Source of the DNA: Gillisella vitis
GTDB lineage: Bacteria; Pseudomonadota; Alphaproteobacteria; Rhizobiales; Rhizobiaceae
DNA: 64,000 nt
NCBI RefSeq assembly: GCF_001541345.2
Contig: NZ_LMVL02000004.1
Span: 62,001 to 126,000 of the forward strand
Reading direction: 5' to 3'
Shown here: positions 1-8,566 of the stretch, piece by piece
How positions within the stretch are numbered: the first letter of the stretch is position 1
Layout: every line of letters starts with the position of its first letter
Position numbers and translations under genes: made by a program
Notes under the pieces: generated by a model
Told to the model about the DNA's origin: nothing
Database searches by the model: none
The model's input: the letters and a program-made list of their open reading frames with translations, nothing else

Positions 1-1
1 A

Positions 2-124
2 AACTGGGCGTTCGCCAGCGCTGTGACCAACCTCGCTTCAGGCGCCGGCGACAGCGCGCATAAATTCGATGCAACTGCAAGATTTATAAGCAGCCCCTTC
101 GGGTTTCCCCACCACCATGTCTGA
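2..124 (+). CDS. possible 3' end of a gene entering from the left edge
   Basis: An open frame runs from the window edge to a TGA at 122-124 (40 codons). It ends in a His-His-His-Val tail and shows plausible coding composition. No start lies in the window and I recognise no family. It could equally be chance, since the reverse strand is also open for a stretch here. Confidence 0.22.
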   Translation, partial: NWAFASAVTNLASGAGDSAHKFDATARFISSPFGFPHHHV

Positions 125-611
125 ATGTTGAAACCATCAGCAAAAGGGAAAACGATAGAGGAACTGGCGCGCTGTCCTCGCCTCACATCAGAACTGATGA
201 AGCCGTGATGCCGCCCCTTTTCCAGGCTAGTGGCTGCTCTATATTCAAGTCAACAAAACTTGTCTTGGCGGAAAAGCTGTATACAGACACGATAAACCAT
301 CGCCACCATACCAGACAACCGGGCTGCCGATTTGCCATTGTAGATGCACATAATTGTCGTGTTGAACCGATTCCGGTTTGACGGTTTATGCGCTAGCGTC
401 AGGAATATTCGAATCACGACCAATCGCGTTGCAGAAACATCGATAAGCTATCCCGCGCATGTCGCAGACAGGATGCATTCAGAAACGGTTGTGAAGGTCA
501 TAACGACTGCGGAATTTGAAGAGTTTGCGTAACGGGTCCGACACATAAAAGACAGGTGCGCATTGCATGGATGAAAACGGCAGGGGCATAAATGGTATGA
601 AGGAATTCGGC
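125..611. other. intergenic, no convincing gene
   Basis: About 490 bases lie before the exported hydrolase. A 62-codon frame (344-532, plus) has no good ribosome-binding site and no family resemblance. I see no terminator, tRNA or repeat here. Confidence 0.5.
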
Positions 612-1541
612 ATGGGATATGACGACGCGTCAGGCAAACAAGCAATACTGACGCGGCGCGGATTGCTTGGCGGCATGGCGGCCACACTGGCGGCACCGTC
701 TTTTGCACATGCTTTTGACGTTCCCGTTGAGCCACGCCTGCTGCACCATGACTATATGAAAATGCGCGAGCGGTTTCGCACCCGGTTGCTGCAAAAAGGC
801 CCTGCCCCCGACAAATATGAGCCCTTGACCGCGCCTGCGGGCGCCAACCGGATTTTCTACCGTTCAGGGCGTGGCGGTGAACTGACCCTGGCCGCCTGGG
901 TGTCCACCTATAAGCGCGAGCGCAAGCTGAAGCCTGCCGTGTTGTTCCTGCATGGCGGCAATGCCATGGGGGCTGGCCAGTGGGAACCGCTGAAAGGCTA
1001 TGCGGACGCTGGCTATGTGGTGATGATGCCCTCCATGCGCGGTGAAAACGGCCAGATGGGGATTTTCTCCGGTTTCTACGACGAAGTGGATGACGTGCTG
1101 GCGGCAGCCGATCGGCTTTCCCACCTGCCCGGTGTCGACCGAGAACGGGTGTTTCTGGCCGGTCACAGCATCGGTGGCACGCTGGCCATGCTGGCCTCAA
1201 TGAGCACCCACCGCTTCCGCGCCGCCGTGCCGATTTCCGGCAATCCCAACGCTTTCCGGTTTTTCAAGCGCTACCCCGAGGATATTCGCTTCGACGACAG
1301 CCGCCCACATGAATTTGAGGTGCGCAGCGCGGTCTGCTACGCCCACAGCTTCAAATGCCCGATAAAACTGCTGCACGCCGAAACCGAAACCAGTTTTGAG
1401 GACAATGCGGCCCTGCTTATAAAGCGCGCCCGGGCCGCCAACGCCATCATCTCGTCGGAACAGGTGGAAGGCAATCACACCAGCGAAATCCCCCATGCGG
1501 TGGAAGCCAGCATGCGGTTTTTCCATCAGGTCGCAGCGTGA
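612..1541 (+). CDS. exported alpha/beta-hydrolase (dienelactone hydrolase/prolyl oligopeptidase-like)
   Basis: The protein (309 aa from the chosen start) has a twin-arginine-type signal (TRRGLLGG followed by a hydrophobic stretch and an SFAHA cleavage region), so it is probably exported folded. The mature part has the alpha/beta-hydrolase oxyanion segment LHGGN and the nucleophile elbow GHSIGG. A histidine near the C-terminus (EGNHTSEIP) is the likely catalytic one. The start at 612 is preferred because AAGGA sits seven bases upstream and it gives a normal Tat n-region. An in-frame ATG at 567 would add 15 residues. Substrate unknown. It stands alone, with a recombinase gene convergent downstream. 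Confidence 0.7.
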   Translation: MGYDDASGKQAILTRRGLLGGMAATLAAPSFAHAFDVPVEPRLLHHDYMKMRERFRTRLLQKGPAPDKYEPLTAPAGANRIFYRSGRGGELTLAAWVSTYKRERKLKPAVLFLHGGNAMGAGQWEPLKGYADAGYVVMMPSMRGENGQMGIFSGFYDEVDDVLAAADRLSHLPGVDRERVFLAGHSIGGTLAMLASMSTHRFRAAVPISGNPNAFRFFKRYPEDIRFDDSRPHEFEVRSAVCYAHSFKCPIKLLHAETETSFEDNAALLIKRARAANAIISSEQVEGNHTSEIPHAVEASMRFFHQVAA

Positions 1542-1618
1542 CGCCTGTTGCGCAAGTCCATAGATCGGAAGCGATCTAATAGGAAATTGCGCAGCGGCTT
1601 CAAACCGCGACACAGCCT

Positions 1619-2185
1619 TCACTGAAAGGCGCTCTTGCGTCTAAGTGCGCGATAAAGCGTGGCACGACTAATACCCATATCGCGTGCCGCTCCCTGGACG
1701 GTGACAGATCCACCGTGAATGGCACCACGCGCCACCTCCACATCCTGCGTCGTCAGCTTGACGGGCCGCCCTATGGCGCTGCCGCGCTGCCGTGCGGCTG
1801 ACATGCCCGCCCGCGTTCGCTCGGAAATCAAACTGCGCTCGAACTGTGCGAGGGCACCCATGATGTGGAAAATCAGAACGCCGCCAGCCGAAGCCGTATC
1901 GATACATTCGTTGACGGAATAGAGGCCGATTTTCCGCTCTCCAAGTTCCGTGACCATCTCGATCAGATGCGACAAAGAGCGCCCCAATCGGTCAAGGCGC
2001 CAGATCACCAGCGTATCGCCTGGTTTGAGCGCAGCAAGCGCCTCCATCAAACCCGGCCTTTGCCGCGTGGCACCGGAGAGCCCCTGATCCGAAAAAATCC
2101 TCTCACATCCCGCCTGCGCCAACGCCTGGAGTTGAAGATCAAGATTTTGATCACTGGTGGAGACGCGAGCATAACCAATACGCAT
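1619..2185 (-). CDS. serine recombinase (resolvase/DNA invertase family)
   Basis: A 188-aa protein starts MRIGYARVST with catalytic Ser9. It carries the family segments DRLGRS, the E helix (MGALAQFERSLISERT) and GRPVKLT, then a C-terminal helix-turn-helix (GISRATLYRALRR). Length and order match small Hin/Gin/Tn3-type recombinases, which cut and rejoin DNA at short crossover sites. The frame extends 30 codons further upstream, but that extension is AT-rich and outside the conserved domain, so the internal ATG is chosen. No transposase or clear res/hix site is visible nearby, so it may be a remnant of a mobile element. The DNA upstream is AT-rich. Confidence 0.88.
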   Translation of the reverse strand: MRIGYARVSTSDQNLDLQLQALAQAGCERIFSDQGLSGATRQRPGLMEALAALKPGDTLVIWRLDRLGRSLSHLIEMVTELGERKIGLYSVNECIDTASAGGVLIFHIMGALAQFERSLISERTRAGMSAARQRGSAIGRPVKLTTQDVEVARGAIHGGSVTVQGAARDMGISRATLYRALRRKSAFQ

Positions 2186-2522
2186 CAGGCAAAAACACTC
2201 ATAAAAGATGATTTTTAAAGTCTCAAAGTTCAGATCAACAATAAGTGTATCATAACGGTTCCCTTTTAAGCACAACTAATGGGCGCATTCAATACAAAAA
2301 ACGACCTTAAGGTGCTCATTTTTGGTGTTTTTTTTCTGGCAAGCAACAGCGGAGAATTGAGCATTAAAAGTAGAACGCAAACAATTTTCTATTTAGTTGT
2401 ATATAATATTAAAGTATCCTGGGGTTGCATTTTTTATGTATCGGATTGCAAATGGGAACGCTTTCGAGACGGAGAAAACGTCCGAGAGCATCACATGACC
2501 ACCAACCAAGGATTTAGAAAAT
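2186..2522. other. AT-rich intergenic region with a TATAAT box
   Basis: This stretch separates the divergent recombinase and orphan gene. It is much more AT-rich than its surroundings. A TATAAT at 2402-2407 could be a plus-strand -10 box for the gene at 2523, but no convincing -35 element is visible. I see no gene. Confidence 0.35.
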
Positions 2523-3164
2523 ATGCAATATTCTCTGTCTCTCGAATTCGATACCGATGTTTTGAGCCTGATCAAGGACGCAGGGCAGCGTGTGGCGATT
2601 GCCAAGCCGGTCGGCAATGGCGCTCCAAACGTGATCTGGGTCGATATCGACCCCTTTCAAGTCACAACCATCGAATGGGAAGAAAACTACTGGATCTATG
2701 CTTCGACCGACAGCGTTGAACATGGCGTTTCTATCAATAAACTGAGCGAAGTATCGCCAGGCCCGGCGCTGGATGGCGGCTATTACGAACTCACCAACAA
2801 CAACATCTTCGGCCCGTTCCGGAAAAACAACAGCGCACTTGCTGTCAACACCGGCACTTTTGCGGCGATCAACAGCATGGACTACGACCGCTATTCGTCC
2901 CTGACCTTCGGTCTGGCTCAGGACGCCCTGGTTAACAAGAAGCTGCATGAGCGCAAGCCGATCTCGGCCCAAACGGTGCTCGCCACGCAGTCGATCCGTA
3001 TGACGCCCTTCACCTATGTCTATGTCTGGCTGCAGGCCGAATTCCAAAGCCAGACGATCATCACGGAAATCGCTGGCACCCCAAGCGTCGCCAAGTTCGG
3101 CGGCAGCGTCACCGACATCGCCCTGAAATACGATCCGATCCACGGCATCTTCGGCCAGGTGTGA
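2523..3164 (+). CDS. hypothetical protein, 213 aa
   Basis: A cytosolic-looking protein without signal peptide or membrane segment. It is rich in beta-forming and aromatic residues (for example FQVTTIEWEENYWIYAST), suggesting a beta-sandwich or lectin-like fold, but I do not recognise a family. The start has AAGG nine bases upstream. A hairpin (3179-3229) follows the stop, then an 80-aa gene on the same strand. With the recombinase it forms a small accessory patch of orphan genes. Confidence 0.6.
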   Translation: MQYSLSLEFDTDVLSLIKDAGQRVAIAKPVGNGAPNVIWVDIDPFQVTTIEWEENYWIYASTDSVEHGVSINKLSEVSPGPALDGGYYELTNNNIFGPFRKNNSALAVNTGTFAAINSMDYDRYSSLTFGLAQDALVNKKLHERKPISAQTVLATQSIRMTPFTYVYVWLQAEFQSQTIITEIAGTPSVAKFGGSVTDIALKYDPIHGIFGQV

Positions 3165-3178
3165 TCCCCGACACGCTG

Positions 3179-3229
3179 AGCCGCAAAGGCCGCCTTCCCA
3201 CCAAGCCACCAAGGCTCTCCTTTGCGGCT
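3179..3229 (+). terminator. hairpin after the 213-aa gene
   Basis: An 11-bp perfect stem, AGCCGCAAAGG paired with CCTTTGCGGCT, encloses 29 bases. No T-run follows, so it may be an attenuator or RNA-stability hairpin rather than a strong terminator. The same arms recur downstream of minE. Confidence 0.45.
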
Positions 3230-3367
3230 GAGCGTCGGCGGTCAGCATTCACACGCTTGAGTGCTGGCCGCCTGTTGATCACAATATTCACTACCCTGCT
3301 TCAACGCATGCCGGAAGCCGCCGGACGCAAGCGTCCGCACTCCGCCACTCATTCCTCAGGAGTCATT

Positions 3368-3610
3368 ATGATCCATGTCCAAAGAGACGACAGTCTCGCC
3401 AATGTCATCGTCAATGCCGTTGCAACTGCCGCGCCACCGGCAGCCGTTGCCCTCGAGCCTGACGCAACGGGTATCTCTCCCGCATCCGTCACGATCACGG
3501 CCAATGGCTTCAGGTCGACCACCATCCAAAACCCGCAGGACAATATCTTGTATGTCGTTTCGGCTAATGGGGCCGACTTGGAAATCACTAATGTCCCAAT
3601 CGTCGGATAG
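3368..3610 (+). CDS. hypothetical small protein, 80 aa
   Basis: The frame is open from 3161, but the likely start is the ATG at 3368, with AGGAG five bases upstream. The product is acidic, Ala/Val/Thr-rich, without Cys or membrane segments. Its alternating pattern (SPASVTITANGF, NILYVVSANGADLEIT) suggests a small beta-sandwich. No family recognised. It lies 203 bases after the 213-aa orphan and may be co-transcribed with it through the hairpin. Confidence 0.5.
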   Translation: MIHVQRDDSLANVIVNAVATAAPPAAVALEPDATGISPASVTITANGFRSTTIQNPQDNILYVVSANGADLEITNVPIVG

Positions 3611-4005
3611 CCGAGGAGGACCAGCCCGCGCCTGATCCACAGGCGTACGGACGAACCAGTCGCTCATTCGTAGATGTGCCGGCCGAGCAAGGTTCGGCGG
3701 TAATAGCCGCCGAACCACACAACCCCGCCTGTAACAGAACGACCGTTTGCCATCCACCACCGGTATGCGGAAGGAAGATTGGATCATGCCAATCTGAAAA
3801 TGCCTTTTTATGACCAACGCCGTGCTGACGCTCCATATTTACGGCGGCTTTCTGCAAACGTCGATCACCCACGCACCCACGCCACCATTCTATCACCGGA
3901 GCAGATAACGGCCAATCCCTGCGCCTCATCGCCACATCCTGCCCTCGCCCGTTGCCTCCCGCCGTCAAACCCGGCAAAAGAGGTGATGACAGTCGAGGGC
4001 AGGAT
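3611..4005. other. intergenic with one strong hairpin
   Basis: A 10-bp perfect stem with a 6-base loop (GGTTCGGCGG / CCGCCGAACC, 3691-3716) is followed by ACAC rather than a T-run. The remaining frames have poor start sites. No gene is supported. Confidence 0.45.
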
Positions 4006-4398
4006 GTGAGTGACGAGAACACCATCACGCTTTATGAAGCGATCGGCGGCGATGCGACCGTGAAGGCGCTGGTGCATCGCTTTTATCAGTTGATGGACAC
4101 GCTGCCGGAGGCGGCGCATTGCCGGGCGATCCATCCGGCTGATCTCACCGAGAGCGAAGAGAAGTTTTACGATTATATCACCGGCTATCTCGGCGGGCCG
4201 CCGGTTTATATGCAAAAGCGTGGTCATCCCATGCTGCGGCGTCGCCATTTTGTGGCTGAGATCGGGCACCAAGAGCGGGATGAGTGGCTATTGTGTTTTC
4301 GCCGCGCCATGGACGAGACCATTGCCCATGAGAAGCTGCGCGAGATCATCTGGACACCGATTGAAAAGCTTGCCCATCATATGCAGAACAAGGAATAG
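4006..4398 (+). CDS. group II truncated haemoglobin (2/2 globin)
   Basis: A 130-aa haem protein that binds O2 or NO. The fold markers are the B10 Tyr in RFYQLM, the proximal His in RRRHFVAEIG, and the G8 Trp in DEWLLCFRRAM, which is typical of group II. Start choice: GTG at 4006 has GAGGG six bases upstream and gives the normal family length. An ATG at 3952 would add an 18-residue extension without support. The DUF423 gene follows four bases after the stop, implying an operon. Likely roles are NO or peroxide handling or O2 delivery. Confidence 0.87.
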   Translation: MSDENTITLYEAIGGDATVKALVHRFYQLMDTLPEAAHCRAIHPADLTESEEKFYDYITGYLGGPPVYMQKRGHPMLRRRHFVAEIGHQERDEWLLCFRRAMDETIAHEKLREIIWTPIEKLAHHMQNKE

Positions 4399-4402
4399 CG
4401 CC

Positions 4403-4768
4403 ATGAGCCTGCGCGCATTGAGACCTCTCCTGCTGATCTTGTCCGGCCTGTTCGGCGCCTGCGGCGTTGGGCTGGCGGCAGCGGCGGCGCATGTGACAGG
4501 GGCCAGCAATCTGCTCGGCCCCGCCTCCTCAATTGCGCTCACCCATGCCCCCGCCTTGCTGGGGCTTTATCTGGCCGGTGACCGGATTCGCACTGCCACG
4601 CTATCCGGCCTGGTGATCGGCCTTGGCGTGCTGCTGTTTGCCGGTGATCTCGCGGTCAAGCAATGGACTGGCCAGAGCCTGTTTCCCATGGCAGCCCCGA
4701 CAGGCGGTATTGCGATGATGGTGGGTTGGGCGCTGTTGGCGCTCGGCGCGTTTTTGCTGCGCAGCTGA
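4403..4768 (+). CDS. DUF423 family inner-membrane protein (YgdD-like)
   Basis: A 121-aa protein with four hydrophobic segments and Gly/Ala-rich helices (SGLFGACGVGLAAAAAH, LIGLGVLLFAGD, MMVGWALLALGAF) that match DUF423. Biochemical function is unknown. AAGGA lies eight bases before the ATG inside the end of the globin gene, so the two are translationally linked. The frame is open upstream of this ATG, but that extension is only an antisense-type shadow of the globin frame. Confidence 0.78.
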   Translation: MSLRALRPLLLILSGLFGACGVGLAAAAAHVTGASNLLGPASSIALTHAPALLGLYLAGDRIRTATLSGLVIGLGVLLFAGDLAVKQWTGQSLFPMAAPTGGIAMMVGWALLALGAFLLRS

Positions 4769-5047
4769 TCAGTTGTTGCGGCGTGCCGCATTGCGGTGCC
4801 ATTGCGGCGGTGGAAAATCGATCACCTCGGCTGACACCGCGTCGCGCCGCAACCCCTGCGCCAAATGCTGGGTGCGCGAAACGGGGCGTTCATGCAGGCC
4901 CGGCAGCCGGATAATCTCTGCCATCGCCACGTGTCGCTCCCGGCCATCCTGCTGCCGCTCATAGAGAGCGCCGATCAGCCCTTCCCCCGCCTGGTCGCCA
5001 AGCTTGTGCAGCTCGATCATCAGGGTGCCGTCATTGCCGTCATGCAT
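4769..5047 (-). CDS. conserved-looking hypothetical protein, 92 aa
   Basis: A small, charged protein with no signal or membrane helix. GAGGAAC sits upstream of the ATG. Its stop directly abuts the convergent DUF423 gene. It follows the DUF2325 gene on the same strand with a 12-base gap, so the pair probably forms an operon. No family recognised. Confidence 0.5.
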   Translation of the reverse strand: MHDGNDGTLMIELHKLGDQAGEGLIGALYERQQDGRERHVAMAEIIRLPGLHERPVSRTQHLAQGLRRDAVSAEVIDFPPPQWHRNAARRNN

Positions 5048-5059
5048 GAAATATGTTCC

Positions 5060-5464
5060 TCAATTGCTGTCAGAGCGGTCGTTCAACGTCTGAAGCGCCC
5101 GTTCCAGGCTGGATTTCGAGCCATTGCGCAGCGGAATGAAGGTCTTGCCGAATTTCTTGCAGCCGCTCTTCACCCGCAGACACGCATCATGGCTGATACA
5201 GTCGATCGGGCAGAACACGCAGTCCACCGAAGGCAAAACGGTGTCGATGCGCGAAACGGCTTCCCGCAATCCGCCATCGTGGTGGATCAGCTCAGCGCCG
5301 AAATTCGTGGCGATCTGGCGCAGATGCGCCACCTGGCAATCGCGCCCACCGACATAGAGGAAGCTCTTGATATCCGCCTGGCCGCCTTTGTCATCAACCG
5401 GGGCAGCGGTGACAGCCCGCTTATCCGTCTGCTTCTTCTTTTTCGGCGCATTGTGTTTTGCCAT
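5060..5464 (-). CDS. DUF2325 domain protein
   Basis: A 134-aa protein with a lysine-rich N-terminus (KHNAPKKKK) then a Rossmann-like segment FLYVGGRDCQVAHL and a cysteine series (VDCVFCPIDCISHDACL), which is typical of DUF2325. These are small putative redox or metal-binding proteins of unknown role. The ATG at 5464 has AGGAGA seven bases upstream. The longer frame to 5533 lacks such a site. It heads a two-gene unit with the 92-aa gene. Confidence 0.75.
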   Translation of the reverse strand: MAKHNAPKKKKQTDKRAVTAAPVDDKGGQADIKSFLYVGGRDCQVAHLRQIATNFGAELIHHDGGLREAVSRIDTVLPSVDCVFCPIDCISHDACLRVKSGCKKFGKTFIPLRNGSKSSLERALQTLNDRSDSN

Positions 5465-5678
5465 GGACCGTCTCCTGTGTATGGCGGCGGCGTCTTGCCA
5501 TCCTCGTGTGTGTGCAACCACCCTACAAAACATGAGTAAAAGAGTAAAGTATATAGTGGAGGATTTTCATCATGTTTTACCGAAGGACGTGCGGGCCAAG
5601 GCACGGCATCAAAATTCGATTAAAATCGTTTAATATCAGTGATTTGAACGATTTGCGGCATTGCGGCATATTCCAATT

Positions 5679-5694
5679 TTTACCGTTTGATAAA
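5679..5694 (+). promoter_or_regulatory. degenerate RutR-like operator upstream of preT
   Basis: TTTACCGTTTGATAAA matches 10 of the 14 specified positions of the RutR consensus (TTGACCA-NN-TGGTCAA). It lies about 60 bases before the preT start. A much better match precedes the hyuC operon. The call is inference from motif and gene function. Confidence 0.4.
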
Positions 5695-5752
5695 TTTTTT
5701 ATCCTGCGTTACGATTTTCCCAATCGCTTCGAACAAAAAAGAGGGAACTGCG

Positions 5753-7114
5753 ATGCGAAAACTGGAACCGGGCCTCAAGGCCGGGCGGCTTGACGCTGCC
5801 GATTATGTGAAAAACTTCTCCGACCTGCATCCGCGCCTGGGCGACCATGAAGCGCTGGTTGCCTCTGACCGCTGCTATTTCTGTTATGACGCGCCCTGTA
5901 TGACGGCCTGTCCGACCTCAATCGACATTCCGCTGTTCATCCGGCAGATTTCGACGGGCAATCCGACCGGCTCGGCCAAGACGATTTTCGATCAGAACAT
6001 CCTGGGCGGCATGTGCGCCCGCGTCTGTCCCACCGAACAGCTCTGCGAAGAGGCCTGCGTGCGCAACACAGCCGAAGAACGCCCGGTGGAAATCGGCCGC
6101 TTGCAGCGCTATGCCACCGATCTGGCCATTGAACATGGCCACCAATTCTACACAGCCGCCGCCTCGACCGGAAAGAGTATTGCCGTTGTCGGCGCGGGTC
6201 CAGCCGGTCTGGCTTGCGCGCATCGGCTGGCCATGCATGGCCATTCCGTCACCATCTATGACACCCGCCCCAAGGCGGGCGGGCTGAACGAATATGGCAT
6301 TGCCGCCTACAAGACCACGGATGACTATGCCCAGGCGGAAGTGGATTACATTCTCTCCATCGGCAATATCGACGTGCTGCATGGCCAGATGCTGGGTCGT
6401 GACTTTACCCTCGCCGAGTTGCAGGCAAAGTTCGATGCGGTGTTTCTCGGCACCGGCCTAGGCAATGTCAACATGTTGACCATTCCCGGCGCCGATACCA
6501 ATGGCGTGATGGATGCGGTGGAGTTCATCGCCCATCTGCGCCAGGCGGACGCCAAAAGCGATGTGCCTGTCGGACGCGATGTCGTTGTCATCGGCGGCGG
6601 CATGACCGCCATCGACGCAGGCGTGCAGGCCAAGCTGCTCGGCGCGGAAAACGTTACCATCTGCTACCGCCGGGGCAAGGAGCATATGAACGCCTCGGAT
6701 TATGAGCAGGATCTTGCCGCCTCCAAGGGCGTGCAAATCCGCCATTGGCTCCAGCCGAAAGAGGTTGCGCATCACGGCGGCCATGTCGCCTCGATCAGCT
6801 TTGAATATACCCATCTGGAAAACGGGTTGATGAAGGGCACCGGCCATACCACCGAGATCAAGGCCGACCAGATCCTCGTCGCCATCGGCCAGAAGCTCGA
6901 CGCGGAAGGCCAGGACAGCCTTGCCATGCAAGGCGGCAAGATCGCCGTGGATACAGAGGGTCGCACATCACTTCCCGGCGTCTGGGCGGGCGGGGATTGC
7001 GCCTTCGGCGGCCAGGACCTGACGGTTTCCGCCGTTGCCATGGGCCGCGACGCGGCTGAAAGCATCAACCTGACGCTTGCTGCGAACGCCTCCGGCGTCA
7101 GCGCCGTCGCCTGA
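5753..7114 (+). CDS. preT: NAD(P)-dependent dihydropyrimidine dehydrogenase subunit PreT
   Basis: PreT and PreA reduce uracil and thymine to the dihydro forms, the first step of reductive pyrimidine degradation. The 453-aa product has the N-terminal Fe-S cysteines (CYFCYDAPCMTAC at about 41-53, CARVCPTEQLCEEAC at about 88-102), an FAD motif GAGPAG (147-152) and a second dinucleotide motif GGGMTAIDAG (281-290). The ATG at 5753 follows GAGGGAAC. In-frame sequence upstream to 5687 is AT-rich leader. preA starts 17 bases after the stop. Confidence 0.93.
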   Translation: MRKLEPGLKAGRLDAADYVKNFSDLHPRLGDHEALVASDRCYFCYDAPCMTACPTSIDIPLFIRQISTGNPTGSAKTIFDQNILGGMCARVCPTEQLCEEACVRNTAEERPVEIGRLQRYATDLAIEHGHQFYTAAASTGKSIAVVGAGPAGLACAHRLAMHGHSVTIYDTRPKAGGLNEYGIAAYKTTDDYAQAEVDYILSIGNIDVLHGQMLGRDFTLAELQAKFDAVFLGTGLGNVNMLTIPGADTNGVMDAVEFIAHLRQADAKSDVPVGRDVVVIGGGMTAIDAGVQAKLLGAENVTICYRRGKEHMNASDYEQDLAASKGVQIRHWLQPKEVAHHGGHVASISFEYTHLENGLMKGTGHTTEIKADQILVAIGQKLDAEGQDSLAMQGGKIAVDTEGRTSLPGVWAGGDCAFGGQDLTVSAVAMGRDAAESINLTLAANASGVSAVA

Positions 7115-7131
7115 GCCGGAGGGATTGAACC

Positions 7132-8445
7132 ATGGCTGATATCAGAAATAATTTCGTTGGCATCAAATCCCCCAACCCCTTCTGGCTGGCCTCTGCGCCA
7201 CCGACCGACAAGGCCTATAATGTCGAGCGCGCCTTCAAGGCGGGCTGGGGCGGCGTAGTGTGGAAAACCCTCGGCTCGGAAGGCCCGCCAGTCGTCAATG
7301 TCAATGGTCCGCGCTACGGGGCCATCTGGGGGGCGGACCGCCGCCTGCTGGGTCTCAACAATATCGAGTTGATCACCGACCGGCCCTTGCAGGTCAATCT
7401 TCAGGAAATGAAGATGGTCAAGATGAACTGGCCGGACCGCGCCCTGATCGCCTCGATCATGGTGCCTTGCGAGGAAGAAGAGTGGAAAGCAATCCTGCCG
7501 CTGGTGGAAGAAACCGGGGCTGATGGCATTGAGCTGAATTTCGGCTGTCCGCACGGCATGTCGGAACGCGGCATGGGGGCCGCCGTCGGTCAGGTGCCGG
7601 AATATATCGAAATGGTGGTGCGCTGGTGCAAGCAATATAGCCGCATGCCCGTCATCACCAAGCTGACACCCAATATCACCGACATCCGCAAACCAGCCCG
7701 CGCTGCAAAGGCAGGCGGCACCGATGCGGTCTCGCTGATCAACACCATCAATTCCATCGTCTCGGTCGATCTCGACAGTTTCGCACCCAACCCCAGTGTT
7801 GGCGGCAAGGGCAGCCATGGCGGCTATTGCGGCCCGGCGGTCAAGCCGATTGCGCTGAACATGGTGGCGGAAATCGCCCGCGACCCGGAAACCTACGGCC
7901 TGCCAATCTCAGGCATCGGCGGCATCACCACCTGGCGGGATGCGGCAGAGTTTTTGGCACTCGGCGCTGGCAATGTGCAGGTCTGCACCGCCGCCATGAC
8001 CTATGGCTTCAAGATCGTTCAGGAAATGATATCCGGCCTCAGCGACTGGATGGATGCCAAGGGCCATCAGAGCCTGGACGACATCTGTGGTCGCGCGGTG
8101 CCGAATGTTACCGACTGGCAATATCTCAACCTCAACTATATCGCCAAGGCGCAGATCGACCAGGATGCCTGCATCAAATGCGGACGCTGTCACATCGCCT
8201 GCGAGGACACATCTCACCAGGCGATCACCAGCATTGTCGACGGTGCGCGCAAGTTCGAGGTGATGGAAGACGAATGCGTCGGCTGCAATCTCTGCGTCAA
8301 TGTCTGCCCGGTCGAAAACTGCATCACCATGGTCGGGCTGGAGCCCGGCACGCTGGACCAGCGCACCGGCAAGCCAGTCGATCCGAACTATGCCAATTGG
8401 ACGACGCATCCCAACAATCCGATGGCGGTGCAGGCAGCGGAATAA
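7132..8445 (+). CDS. preA: dihydropyrimidine dehydrogenase catalytic subunit PreA
   Basis: The 437-aa partner of PreT has an FMN-binding TIM barrel of the dihydroorotate dehydrogenase family (NFGCPHG at 137-143, ITKLTPNITD at about 175-184, ISGIGGI at 259-265). Two C-terminal 4Fe-4S sites follow: CIKCGRCHIAC (347-357) and CVGCNLCVNVC (382-392). GGAGGG precedes the ATG. The loop corresponding to the eukaryotic GLACGQ active-site segment reads GAAVGQ (149-154), with Val in place of Cys. It is followed by a strong terminator-like hairpin. Confidence 0.94.
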   Translation: MADIRNNFVGIKSPNPFWLASAPPTDKAYNVERAFKAGWGGVVWKTLGSEGPPVVNVNGPRYGAIWGADRRLLGLNNIELITDRPLQVNLQEMKMVKMNWPDRALIASIMVPCEEEEWKAILPLVEETGADGIELNFGCPHGMSERGMGAAVGQVPEYIEMVVRWCKQYSRMPVITKLTPNITDIRKPARAAKAGGTDAVSLINTINSIVSVDLDSFAPNPSVGGKGSHGGYCGPAVKPIALNMVAEIARDPETYGLPISGIGGITTWRDAAEFLALGAGNVQVCTAAMTYGFKIVQEMISGLSDWMDAKGHQSLDDICGRAVPNVTDWQYLNLNYIAKAQIDQDACIKCGRCHIACEDTSHQAITSIVDGARKFEVMEDECVGCNLCVNVCPVENCITMVGLEPGTLDQRTGKPVDPNYANWTTHPNNPMAVQAAE

Positions 8446-8509
8446 GTCAAACCGTCATTGCAGTGACGTTGGCCTTCCCTTTGTGAATATCTCAAAGCCT
8501 TAATTGGCA

Positions 8510-8566
8510 GCGAATGAGAGTCTGTCAGGTTCAGATTAACCAGCCAGGCTCTCATTCGCTTTTTTC
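8510..8566 (+). terminator. rho-independent terminator after preTA
   Basis: An 11-bp perfect stem (GCGAATGAGAG / CTCTCATTCGC) with a 28-base partly self-complementary loop is followed by seven T residues. It lies 65 bases after the preA stop. Confidence 0.75.

Noticed and set aside
448..1200. 250-codon minus-strand frame over the exported hydrolase
   Set aside because: Composition (Arg, Pro, His, Cys-rich) is typical of a shadow frame, and the opposite strand has clear hydrolase motifs.
3375..3635. 86-codon frame overlapping the 80-aa gene
   Set aside because: It lacks a ribosome-binding site, while the 3368 ATG has AGGAG at ideal spacing; only one of the two can be the main frame.
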